Shown in pieces: positions 1 through 6,863 of a stretch of DNA of 64,000 bases. The stretch covers positions 124,001 to 188,000 of the forward strand of contig NZ_NNBL01000010.1 in assembly GCF_002803065.1 (NCBI RefSeq), read 5' to 3'. Origin of the DNA: Streptomyces sp. CB01635. GTDB lineage: Bacteria > Actinomycetota > Actinomycetes > Streptomycetales > Streptomycetaceae. The stretch's first letter is position 1; each line of letters starts with the position of its first letter. Below the pieces are notes generated by a model. That model was not told the DNA's origin. It was given only the letters and a program-made list of their open reading frames with translations, and did no database searches. The position numbers were made by a program, and so were the translations under genes.

Positions 1-61
1 CGAGCTTCCGGTTCACCTGCCGTATGGCGCGGTCCAGGCGGCGGGTATCGGGCTTACCCAT
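1..61 (-). CDS. N-terminus of an unidentified AICE protein (partial, runs off left edge)
   Basis: An ATG at 61 on the minus strand follows a GAGGAG ribosome binding site about 8 bases upstream and almost touches the stop of the zinc-protein gene before it (TGACATG). The 20 visible residues start MGKPDTRRLDRAIRQVNRKL and are strongly basic. The gene continues beyond the window, so its product cannot be named. Position and spacing make it the next gene of the transfer-associated operon. Confidence 0.55.
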   Translation of the reverse strand, partial: MGKPDTRRLDRAIRQVNRKL

Positions 62-62
62 G

Positions 63-461
63 TCAGGCACTCCTCTGGAAGTCGGAAGGGTCGGAGTAGG
101 CGCAGGTCACGCACATGCCGAGCGAGGTCGGCAGGCAGTAGCTGTAGGTGATCCGGCAGACGGGGCAGGTGCGGCGGGCGAGCATCGCCATCGCGAGCGC
201 GCCCCACTTGCGCGAGGTCATCGGCCGCACCGGACGGGCACGGTCGACGCGGTAGAGGTAGGCCACCGCGGCGCCGGTCTTGCGGCGCCGCGAAGTGCGC
301 ATGAGCTGGGCCGCTATCGGCTGACCGCCCGGCCGTAAGCCCTGCGCCCGAAGCTGCCGGCGGGTGGCCAGCCCCTCGGGGGCGAACTTCCACGGATAGG
401 TGGGGATCCCGTAGCGGGCCCCTGACGGGTCGTAGCAGCGTGCGTACGCGGTGCCCATCAC
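63..461 (-). CDS. RRQRL-motif zinc-binding protein of integrative elements
   Basis: Encodes 132 residues. Residues about 34-47 read RRQLRAQGLRPGGQ, the signature of a small family common in actinomycete AICEs and plasmids. The C-terminal third has a CPVC pair followed by two more cysteines (about residues 98-121), a plausible zinc ribbon. The role is not established; the family sits with transfer genes. The start overlaps the stop of the DUF2637 gene by 4 bases (ATGA), which suggests translational coupling. Identification rests on the motif and context; no function beyond zinc binding is supported. Confidence 0.75.
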   Translation of the reverse strand: MMGTAYARCYDPSGARYGIPTYPWKFAPEGLATRRQLRAQGLRPGGQPIAAQLMRTSRRRKTGAAVAYLYRVDRARPVRPMTSRKWGALAMAMLARRTCPVCRITYSYCLPTSLGMCVTCAYSDPSDFQRSA

Positions 462-1348
462 GCGGCCTTGAGGTCGCGCTCGGCGCGCAGCGTGTCGCGC
501 AGGGTCCGGGCGTTCTTCGGCGAGGTGTGCAGCGCAAGCCGGATGCCCTCGCCGGTCAGCTTGGCGTCCGGCCAGTCGGCCGTCACGGTGCGGGCCTCAT
601 CGAGCAGCTCGGTCGCGGTCCGCTTGGGGCGGGCCGATCGGGCAACGTCCGGCACGCGGCCGGTCGCGCGGCGCGATCGGGTCGACTCGGCAGCGATCGG
701 GCGCCGAGTCGGGACCGGCGCAGGGGTCGGCTCGATGGCGGGGACAGGCTTGAAGGCCAGAGTCGACTTCAGGAACCCGACCTCGACCGCCGGGGGCAGA
801 ACGACCGGGTTCCCGGGCACCGGCTCGGGGGTCGATTCCACGAGGTCAGCCGTAGACCGATTCCTCTCGGTCTCGGTGGATTCCTCCGCATCCGTGCCTG
901 CGGTGGGAATCGGATCCGGTCGGTGGTGCAGCACCTTCGCGACCAGATCGGATCCGAAGTAGATCGACCCGACCGGCAGCGACGTGGCGAGCAGGACCAG
1001 CGCCCAGTTCGCCGGGTCCCAGTCGGCCAGACGACCCCACTCGACCGTTCGGCCGTGCAGCTCCGGAACCAGACCGTGCACGTAGTTCAGGACCAGCGAT
1101 GCGACCGTGTAGGCACCGAGTACACGCAGTGCGAACTTCCGGTCCTTGCCGGCCAGGACCAACGTGGCGATCAAGGCCAGCGCCATCAGGCCATCGACCA
1201 CGAACGGGTAGAGCATCGCGGCCGTACTGTCCGCGCCGACCGCGTTGGCGATGTCCCGCAATGCGTTCCACGAGACGCGAAACGCCATGGCGACGACGGC
1301 GACCAGGGCCAGGACGAGGGCGGCCCGCCCCTTGCGGTGGAGATTCAT
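458..1348 (-). CDS. DUF2637 membrane protein (Spd-like transfer-associated)
   Basis: Encodes 296 residues. The N-terminal half has four hydrophobic segments (about 8-28, 43-66, 72-95 and 111-136) with the arrangement typical of DUF2637 proteins. These are encoded in pSAM2-like elements and Streptomyces plasmids, where related genes are called spd and affect spread of the element through mycelium. The C-terminal half is a low-complexity Pro/Thr/Ser-rich tail, then a basic stretch with a possible small helical domain. It overlaps the DUF6284 gene upstream and the zinc protein downstream by 4 bases each, so the three form one operon. A direct transfer role is inferred from family context. Confidence 0.75.
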   Translation of the reverse strand: MNLHRKGRAALVLALVAVVAMAFRVSWNALRDIANAVGADSTAAMLYPFVVDGLMALALIATLVLAGKDRKFALRVLGAYTVASLVLNYVHGLVPELHGRTVEWGRLADWDPANWALVLLATSLPVGSIYFGSDLVAKVLHHRPDPIPTAGTDAEESTETERNRSTADLVESTPEPVPGNPVVLPPAVEVGFLKSTLAFKPVPAIEPTPAPVPTRRPIAAESTRSRRATGRVPDVARSARPKRTATELLDEARTVTADWPDAKLTGEGIRLALHTSPKNARTLRDTLRAERDLKAA

Positions 1349-1614
1349 GCCGCACCGTCCGCCGATGTCGCGTCGGCGGTCCGGTTGGCGAAGTCACGGC
1401 GTTCGGCCAGGACCTTGCGGCGTGCGCGGCGGATGCGCCGCTGGTCCATCTCGTTCGGGGCGTGGTCCAGAGCGATGATCTGCGCGTCAAGCAGCGCGAG
1501 TTCCGCAGTGATGACGGGCATCTCGTGCTCGATGGCGTCCAGCTCTGCAGCCGTCGGCTCACGATCGGAGTCGTGCGCGGTAACGACCGCCTGAAGTGCA
1601 GCGATGATGTTCAT
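1345..1614 (-). CDS. DUF6284 small protein, first gene of the transfer-side operon
   Basis: Encodes 89 residues beginning MNIIAALQAV. It is acidic in the first half (TAAELDAIEHEMPVITAEL) and basic in the second (RRIRRARRKVLAERR), the pattern of DUF6284 proteins that accompany DUF2637 genes in AICEs. The ATG at 1614 has the ribosome binding site AGGGAGA 8-9 bases upstream. An open frame continues far upstream but crosses a string of hairpins and has no good start, so the short form is preferred. Predicted helical; function unknown. Confidence 0.7.
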   Translation of the reverse strand: MNIIAALQAVVTAHDSDREPTAAELDAIEHEMPVITAELALLDAQIIALDHAPNEMDQRRIRRARRKVLAERRDFANRTADATSADGAA

Positions 1615-1866
1615 GAGTCGTGTTCTCCCTAGCAGGCAATACGGCTCGAAAGCGGCCCCGGAGTTACAGCTCCGGGGCCGCACGCCGTTGAAGTCGGGTG
1701 ATCCGGCGCCCCTCAGTGCCGCTCGTACGAGACGAGCGGCGGAGGCAACCGGCCGCCGCACACGTGCGGCGGCGACGTTGAGGAGCGCGCGGACCTGAGC
1801 CGCGCCGGCCGCCTTTGCGTAGGAGGCGGCAACCTCGTAACCCTGTTTAGTTCTCAAGGAACGACT
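1615..1866 (-). promoter_or_regulatory. Long structured leader of the transfer operon (four hairpins)
   Basis: No gene is supported between the DUF6284 start and the GntR gene. The stretch holds four strong inverted repeats: 1652-1663 with 1670-1681 (12 bp), 1718-1726 with 1732-1740 (9 bp, flanked by CCTC/GAGG), 1752-1761 with 1764-1773 (10 bp, flanked by CAAC/GTTG), and 1808-1814 with 1824-1830 (7 bp). On the minus strand these fall between a boxA-like motif and the DUF6284 start, so they would form a heavily folded 5' leader. None has a T tract, so simple terminators are unlikely. A cis-acting transfer or replication site is an alternative reading. Confidence 0.5.
1843..1862 (-). promoter_or_regulatory. 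boxA-like antitermination motif
   Basis: The minus strand reads GTTCCTTGAGAACTAAACAG. This closely resembles the motif I recall from actinobacterial rRNA leaders and spacers (core TTGAGAACTCAACAG, one base different here), which is linked to Nus-type antitermination. It lies at the 5' end of the folded leader. The match is from memory and the function is inferred. Confidence 0.45.
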
Positions 1867-1938
1867 GGCAGGGGGCCCGCAGCGATCACGGACTATCCCG
1901 AACCAGCAGGCATAGCTGTGTACGTGACACCCCGTACG

Positions 1939-1954
1939 ACTTGTCTGGAGGAGT
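1939..1954 (+). promoter_or_regulatory. Candidate GntR operator, copy 1
   Basis: Reads ACTTGTCTGGAGGAGT and recurs with two changes at 2009-2024, 70 bases downstream. Both copies precede the GntR/UTRA gene, so autoregulation (KorSA-like) is likely. Part of each copy resembles a ribosome binding site, which weakens the case. Confidence 0.35.
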
Positions 1955-2008
1955 GTCGTGACATGAGAATGCCTACTCCCCTCTTGGAGAGTCAAGCCCC
2001 CTGGTCTA

Positions 2009-2024
2009 ACTTGTACGGAGGAGT
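2009..2024 (+). promoter_or_regulatory. Candidate GntR operator, copy 2
   Basis: Reads ACTTGTACGGAGGAGT, the near-repeat of 1939-1954. It overlaps the ribosome binding site for the alternative GTG start of the regulator at 2029. Confidence 0.35.
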
Positions 2025-2049
2025 TGGAGTGGCTACCTGGAGGGAACGC

Positions 2050-2820
2050 ATGCGGCGGGGACTTACCAAGGCCCAAGAGATTGCGGCTGACCTGCGAGAA
2101 CAGATCGCTTCTGGTGAGCTTGGAGGCGGTCAAGCACTCCCGAGCGAGTCCAAGCTGATGGGCCACTACGGGTACAGCAGAGAGACCGTCCGCGCCGGCG
2201 TGCGTGTCCTGGTCGATGAAGGACTGGTCGTGACAGGCCAGGGGCAGGGCAAGTACGTCCGGGAGGACTACCCGCCGGTCGTCTGGAACTGGACGACCCT
2301 AGAGAGCCGCAAGCGTCACGAGACGGCCGTCGAAGGGCGAACCGCTGGAGACCAATGGGCCAGTGCTGTTGCCGACGAGGGCAAGAGTCCCCGACAGGAG
2401 ATCAGCGTCTCGATCGTTGAGCCGCCTAAGCATGTGCACGCCGCGCTGGGGCTGCCTGAGGGCGGGCTGGCTGTAGCGCGCAAGCGAGTCCGATACGTCG
2501 ACAACCGGCCCTATGCGCTCGCGGACTCCTACTTTCCGCAGGAACTCGTCTCGGGCACCCCGCTTATGGAGCCCCGGGACGTCTCGGCGCCCGGCGGCGT
2601 GCTCGCATCCGTCGGCCTCGTTCAAGCGAAGTACCGCGATGAGATCGCCGTACGGATGCCGACCCTCAAGGAAGCCGAGTTGCTAGCGCTGCCGGCGGCG
2701 ACGCCTGTTGCCGAGCACACCCGGACTGGTTACGACGCGGACGGGAAGCCTCTCCGCTGCATGGTCACGATCCTCCCAGGAGACAGGCACAAGATCCTCT
2801 ATGAAGTCGATGCCGACTGA
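2050..2820 (+). CDS. GntR-family regulator with UTRA domain (KorSA-like)
   Basis: Encodes 256 residues from the ATG at 2050 (GGAGGG ribosome binding site 6 bases upstream); a GTG at 2029 behind GGAGGAG is an equally good start and adds seven residues. A winged helix-turn-helix occupies about residues 5-70 (AQEIAADLREQI, then LPSESKLMGHYGYSRETVR, the GntR signature). The rest matches the UTRA ligand-binding fold of the HutC subfamily, with the typical V.YVDNRPYALADSYFP segment. In pSAM2-type elements a GntR protein of this type (KorSA) represses replication and transfer. Here it is divergent from the transfer-side operon and overlaps the acetyltransferase gene downstream. Confidence 0.85.
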   Translation: MRRGLTKAQEIAADLREQIASGELGGGQALPSESKLMGHYGYSRETVRAGVRVLVDEGLVVTGQGQGKYVREDYPPVVWNWTTLESRKRHETAVEGRTAGDQWASAVADEGKSPRQEISVSIVEPPKHVHAALGLPEGGLAVARKRVRYVDNRPYALADSYFPQELVSGTPLMEPRDVSAPGGVLASVGLVQAKYRDEIAVRMPTLKEAELLALPAATPVAEHTRTGYDADGKPLRCMVTILPGDRHKILYEVDAD

Positions 2821-3364
2821 GTACCTTCGCCCTGCCGCAGCCGAGGACGTTCCCGCGCTCATGGTGCTGAGGACGGAAGCTGAACAGTGGCTGCATGAGA
2901 AGGGCACGGACCAGTGGAATGACCGCGAGGCTGGCGCGAGAGCTATCAGCAAATGGCACGCCACGATCGATGACGGTCGGGCTTGGATTGTCGTAGATGA
3001 CAGTGGGGCAGCGTTGGCCACGGTCAGCCGTGGGCCCATTGACCGGGACTTCTGGAACGACGACGACAAGCCTGAGTCAGCCTTCTACCTCTACAAGCTG
3101 ATCGTGGCAAGGTCCGCGGCAGGCAGGCAGCTTGGCGTTCGAATCGTCGACTGGGCCTCCCGTGTAGCTGCACTGGAAGGGCGGGACTGGGTTCGCATCG
3201 ACACTTGGCGCACGAACACGGGACTGCACGCCTACTACGAACGACTGGGGTTCAAGCACGTTCGTACGGAGGCGCCTTCGCACCGTCGATCCGGCTGGCT
3301 TGCGCAGAGGCCGGCAGATACCATTTCTCTCCCGGAGCAGCCGTTGGCTGTAGGAAAGCGCTGA
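2801..3364 (+). CDS. GNAT-family N-acetyltransferase
   Basis: Encodes 187 residues with a GNAT fold: an N-terminal segment LRPAAAEDVPALMVLRTEA, a central FYLYKLIVARSAAGRQLG acetyl-CoA loop, and a C-terminal RIDTWRTNTGLHAYYERLGF strand-helix typical of the family. Substrate unknown. The ATG at 2801 lies inside the end of the GntR gene (20-base overlap), which points to translational coupling and co-regulation. Such GntR-GNAT pairs recur in Streptomyces AICEs. A strong intrinsic terminator follows. An ATG at 2810 is an alternative start. Confidence 0.8.
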   Translation: MKSMPTEYLRPAAAEDVPALMVLRTEAEQWLHEKGTDQWNDREAGARAISKWHATIDDGRAWIVVDDSGAALATVSRGPIDRDFWNDDDKPESAFYLYKLIVARSAAGRQLGVRIVDWASRVAALEGRDWVRIDTWRTNTGLHAYYERLGFKHVRTEAPSHRRSGWLAQRPADTISLPEQPLAVGKR

Positions 3365-3503
3365 GGATCTGCGCACGTAAGGTGTCTGCGATCCGCTACC
3401 GAAAGGCGGCGGATCGCGTGCCTATCGGCTTCACTTTGAGGTGTGCCATACATGGGTGAGCAGTAATCAAGCTTGCACATTTTCCGAGGGCTGAATCGGC
3501 TGC

Positions 3504-3532
3504 GACACGCTCGCCCTGCGAGCGTGTCTTTT
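3504..3532 (+). terminator. Intrinsic terminator of the GntR-GNAT operon
   Basis: A perfect 10-bp stem (GACACGCTCG with CGAGCGTGTC), a 5-base loop and a TTTT tract. It sits between the convergent acetyltransferase and cargo operons and has a T run only on the plus strand. Confidence 0.85.
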
Positions 3533-3572
3533 CCCGGCGTCGCGCCAGATTCCCGATCAGGTGTCTCGCTGA

Positions 3573-4604
3573 TCAGCTCAGCCAAAGGTCAACGGACGGC
3601 ATGGCCGATCCAAGGACTTTCCGGCAATGAGCGTGAGCGATTGCGATGCCGACGCTAGTCAGGTCGAAATTCTTCATAGCAGAGTTCCTCCATGCCTCGG
3701 AGAACCTCGTGAATTCCGGGTCGATGGCTTCGATCTCCGCGTGAATTGCTTCACCGGAGATAGGATTTGACTCGAGGAGCCCCCGAAGCTCGTTGGCATG
3801 TTCCCCGACGTCTTGAGTGGACAGTTTATTTTCGAGGTCAGTTAGGCTCACTGCGGCCACTTGCATCTTCGTAGGGTCGCGCAAGCATGGCATCACGATC
3901 CCTTTTTTCTTGAACTCGGAGATCCAAGGGTGCGACTCCTCTTCGAATCCCAACGTAAGAAGTCCAGGATATCTTTTGAGGAAGAGCTGCGTGAATGTCA
4001 CCTCGCCCATGCTGATCGATCCGCATCCGGCGTACGCGATGTGCCCCATATTCGCATCTGATGGTTGAGGTAGGCCCTTGATTAGGGGGAGCCAAAATTC
4101 GCGAAGAGTTTCGTACAGTTGCGGAATACCGTTGACGCTTACGTTCACGTAGCGAGCCATGAATATCGCACCCAGTACCGATACCTGTGTGCTGGTGAGC
4201 CGGGGTGCTGTTTTGAGCGCTTCATTCAGTACTACTTGCCTAAAGGATCCACCAGACTGCTTGGATCGATCGACAAGAATGTCTACGAGGAGATCGCTGA
4301 GGTTTTCATCGCCAGTAGTGGCAACCTCCTCCTGGACCCTGAAAAGAGCGCGCTGGAAGTCGGGATTTCGTGCATTCTCTAGCGACTCGGGTGACTCTTC
4401 GGTGAGTTTCTTAAGAAATTTATCGCAAACCTCTCTGGCTCGCTCCTCTGCGGTGCTTGCCGCTTCAGTAGCAAGGCGAGTGTAATTCTGGTGAAAGACG
4501 TCGTCCGCGATCTCCTTAACGTCGCGATAGGACAACCCTGCATGCAGGTCCCCAGCGACCTGATAGTTAGTGGAGTTGTCTCCGCCCGTTTGGCGTTGAT
4601 TCAC
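3573..4604 (-). CDS. LPO_1073/Vpar_1526-family protein with N-terminal amyloid-like motif
   Basis: Encodes 343 residues. The body matches my memory of the LPO_1073/Vpar_1526 family: GLSYRDVKEIADDVF near residue 25, a helical LLVDILVDRSKQ block near 108-119, an AYAGCGSISMGE block near 192-203, and a C-terminal SAMKNFDLTSVGIAIAHAH block. Residues 7-20 read GGDNSTNYQVAGDL, nearly the same motif as in the small membrane protein encoded just upstream. No enzyme motif is visible and the family has no settled function. Its scattered distribution suggests conflict or defence; this is inference. It overlaps the upstream gene by 4 bases. Base composition is near 50% GC in the lines I counted, well below the surroundings, so it is likely recent cargo. 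Confidence 0.75.
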   Translation of the reverse strand: MNQRQTGGDNSTNYQVAGDLHAGLSYRDVKEIADDVFHQNYTRLATEAASTAEERAREVCDKFLKKLTEESPESLENARNPDFQRALFRVQEEVATTGDENLSDLLVDILVDRSKQSGGSFRQVVLNEALKTAPRLTSTQVSVLGAIFMARYVNVSVNGIPQLYETLREFWLPLIKGLPQPSDANMGHIAYAGCGSISMGEVTFTQLFLKRYPGLLTLGFEEESHPWISEFKKKGIVMPCLRDPTKMQVAAVSLTDLENKLSTQDVGEHANELRGLLESNPISGEAIHAEIEAIDPEFTRFSEAWRNSAMKNFDLTSVGIAIAHAHCRKVLGSAMPSVDLWLS

Positions 4605-4795
4605 GGTTCCTGCCGCCGGATTTCGCTGTTTCCGTCCACTCTCATATTCCCTCCTGCTTGATAGTTGATCGAATCATTTCCAGATTTTTGGACCTGGCGA
4701 TCCTGATTCTTCTTTCGGTCGAAATAAAACCAACCGATCAACGCGATGGGGACCGCTACGCCTACTCCACCGAAAGCCCACGAGACCCAACTCAT
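4601..4795 (-). CDS. Small single-pass membrane protein with amyloid-like motif
   Basis: Encodes 64 residues from an ATG with a strong GAGGAG ribosome binding site 6 bases upstream; a longer frame to 4837 lacks such a site. Residues about 5-25 form one hydrophobic helix (WAFGGVGVAVPIALIGWFYF), followed by the basic FDRKKNQDRQ, so the C-terminus is probably cytosolic. Residues about 38-51 read KSGNDSINYQAGGN, matching GGDNSTNYQVAGDL at the start of the next gene's product. The pattern (Tyr-Gln-small-Gly, Asn-rich) is reminiscent of RHIM-like and bacterial amyloid signalling motifs. Proposed role: membrane partner or effector of the downstream protein. No experimental function is known to me. 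Confidence 0.65.
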   Translation of the reverse strand: MSWVSWAFGGVGVAVPIALIGWFYFDRKKNQDRQVQKSGNDSINYQAGGNMRVDGNSEIRRQEP

Positions 4796-5316
4796 CAGCG
4801 ACTCCTCTTTTTTGATCAGTGTCCTGCGGCGACACATCTGCCGCCCTCCGCTCTACACCACGGCCGGTGGCTTGGCGGCGGGTGCTGGGATGATCTAGAT
4901 AGGGCGAGCGAGGCAAGTGTTGCGACGGACGGTAGACCATGCCTGTGACAGATAGGGGCAGAACGGCTAACCCGGGCTGACTGACAGCCGGTGACATCAA
5001 CGTCCGTGCACAGTGGCGGACACTGACGGACCCCATCGCCGTGTAGGCCCACGGTGGTTGTGGAGCAGAGGCATGGGCGCTGTGTGGCTGACAGGGGCGC
5101 ACCCGCCTACGGATCAGAAGGTTGCATGCCTGAATCCTGGCTGGTGCGCTGAAGCAGGATGCGGCTGTACGGCTGGGGCAGTCTCAGTTCTAGTCTCGAT
5201 TGCTGCCTAATCCGACGCGGTCTGCACTCGTCCACGAACGTCCGGCACGTCACTTGACCTGCGAGGCGAGCCCTTTCTCGGACACCCCCGGACCGCCGTG
5301 GAACAAGCCCGGACAG
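4796..5316. other. Gene-poor right end of the element
   Basis: About 520 bases with no supported gene. It should contain the promoter of the minus-strand cargo operon (an 8-bp palindrome ATCTAGAT lies near 4895, but no convincing -35/-10 pair was found) and integrase arm sites next to the attachment core. Open frames here are short and have no coding character. Confidence 0.4.
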
Positions 5317-5361
5317 CTTGTAATGCGTAGGTCGTCGGTTCGAATCCGACAGGGGGCTCCA
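5317..5361 (+). other. Attachment site: 3' half of tRNA-Thr(TGT)
   Basis: Starts at the anticodon loop (CTTGTAA, anticodon TGT), continues through the 3' anticodon stem (TGCG) and a complete T arm (GTCGG, TTCGAAT, CCGAC), the 3' acceptor strand AGGGGGC, and an encoded CCA at 5359-5361. The bases just upstream (GGACAG) do not pair with the anticodon stem and no D arm or 5' acceptor strand is present. So this is not an intact tRNA but the duplicated core left by tRNA-targeted site-specific integration, the usual AICE boundary. The functional tRNA gene should lie at the other end, outside the window. Confidence 0.85.
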
Positions 5362-5430
5362 TCGAGGTGAAGGCCCAGGTCACGGGTGTGGCCTGGGCCT
5401 TCGTCGTTGGTTGTGCCCGGTGGGGTCCTG

Positions 5431-6852
5431 TCAGCTGCGGCCGGCCACCTTGTCCGCGGCTCGGGCCAGGCGGGAGGAGCCCGTCGTGTGGGTGGTGAGT
5501 TCGCGGTGGTCGGCCGCGTTGTAGGTGGCGTACATGCCGTGGACGCCCAGCCAGCGGAAGGGTTCCGGCTCCCACTTGCGGACCTTGTGGTTGACCCAGG
5601 GGAGGGTCGTGAGGTCGGTGGGGCCGGACTGGCCGGAGTCCTGCTGGACCAGGTCGCGCAGGGTGCGGGCGGCGAGATTGGTGGTGGCGACGCCCGAGCC
5701 GACGTAGCCGCCCGCCCAGCCGAGGCCCGTCGCGCGGTCGAGGGTGACCGTGGCGCACCAGTCGCGGGGGACGCCGAGGACGCCGGACCAGGCGTGGGTC
5801 ACGGCGACGCCCGCGAGCTGGGGGAAGAAGCGGGTCAGGAGGGCGGTGAGGGACTCGATGGTGGCGGGCTGGGTACGGCCGTCGTTGTCGGTCCTCGAGC
5901 CGTAGCGGTACGGGACGCCCCGGCCGCCGAGCGCGATGCGGCCGTCGGCGGTGCGCTGGGCGTACATGTAGGCGTGCGCCATGTCGCCGAGGGTCTCGCG
6001 GCCCTCCCAGCCGATGGACTCCCACTGGGCGTCGGTCAGCGGCTCCGTGGCGATCATGGAGGAGTTCATGGGGAGCCAGGTGCGGCGCTGGCCCTTGAGG
6101 GACGCGGTGAAGCCCTCGGTGCAGCGCAGGATGTAGGGCGCGCGGACCGTGCCGTACGGGGTGACGGCGTGCTTCGGCTTGATCTCCGTGACGGGCGTCG
6201 ACTCGTGGATCGTGACGCCGAGGGCCTCGACGGCCGCGGCCAGGCCCTTGAGGAGCTTGACGGGGTGCAGGCGGGCGCCGTGCGGGGTCCAGGTCGAGCC
6301 GACGGCCCCGAAGACGCGGACGCGCTCGGCGGTCTCGCGGGCGCCGTGCAGGGTGCGGTCCTTCTCGCCGTACGCGAGCTCCGCCGCGTGGAAGGCCTTG
6401 AGGCGGGCCAGCTGGGCCGGCGTGTAGGCGATTTCGAGTACGCCGCCCTGGTGGATGTCTGCGTCGATCTCCTCTTCGGCGGCCGCGCGGATCACCTCGG
6501 AGACCGTGTCGTTCATGGCTTCCTGGAGGCGGACGGCCGCGTCGTGGCCGTGCAGCTTCGCGTAGCGGTCGCGGCCGGCGATGCCGTTGTAGAGCCAGCC
6601 GCCGTTGCGCCCGGACGCGCCGTAGCCGCAGAACTTCTGCTCCAGGACGGTGATGCGGAGGAAGGGCGCGGCCTTCTTCAGGTAGTAGGCGGTCCACAGG
6701 CCCGTGTAGCCGCCGCCGACGATGACGACGTCGGCGGACGCGTCACCCGGCAGGGGTTCGCGGGCGGTGGGGATGCCGTCGTCCGCGTACCAGAACGATA
6801 TGCCGCCATTGACGGTGGCCTGGGTGCCGTGGGTGCCGTTCTTGCTGCTCAT
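5431..6852 (-). CDS. FAD-dependent oxidoreductase (DAO / PuuB-like)
   Basis: Encodes 473 residues. An FAD-binding Rossmann motif (VVIVGGGYTGLWTAYYL) lies at about residues 42-58, with the GASGRNGGW motif near 88 that is typical of glycine oxidase/gamma-glutamylputrescine oxidase-like enzymes. The C-terminal GWAGGYVGSGVATTNLAARTLRDL is the second FAD contact. The full-length domain suggests a soluble cytoplasmic amine or amino-acid oxidase; substrate not determinable. It is the first chromosomal gene after the element and ends 70 bases from the attachment site, so it was the original downstream neighbour of the tRNA. Confidence 0.85.
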   Translation of the reverse strand: MSSKNGTHGTQATVNGGISFWYADDGIPTAREPLPGDASADVVIVGGGYTGLWTAYYLKKAAPFLRITVLEQKFCGYGASGRNGGWLYNGIAGRDRYAKLHGHDAAVRLQEAMNDTVSEVIRAAAEEEIDADIHQGGVLEIAYTPAQLARLKAFHAAELAYGEKDRTLHGARETAERVRVFGAVGSTWTPHGARLHPVKLLKGLAAAVEALGVTIHESTPVTEIKPKHAVTPYGTVRAPYILRCTEGFTASLKGQRRTWLPMNSSMIATEPLTDAQWESIGWEGRETLGDMAHAYMYAQRTADGRIALGGRGVPYRYGSRTDNDGRTQPATIESLTALLTRFFPQLAGVAVTHAWSGVLGVPRDWCATVTLDRATGLGWAGGYVGSGVATTNLAARTLRDLVQQDSGQSGPTDLTTLPWVNHKVRKWEPEPFRWLGVHGMYATYNAADHRELTTHTTGSSRLARAADKVAGRS

Positions 6853-6863
6853 GGCCCCGGACG

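Noticed and set aside
1652..1681. Simple intrinsic terminator before DUF6284
   Set aside because: It has a 12-bp stem but no T tract on either strand and lies in a series of similar hairpins inside a likely leader.
5317..5361. Intact tRNA gene
   Set aside because: Only the 3' half is present; upstream bases do not form the D arm, acceptor strand or 5' anticodon stem.
5207..6697. Long minus-strand open frame of 496 codons over the oxidoreductase gene
   Set aside because: Arg/Pro/His-rich shadow of the FAD enzyme in another frame; no family motif and no start signal.
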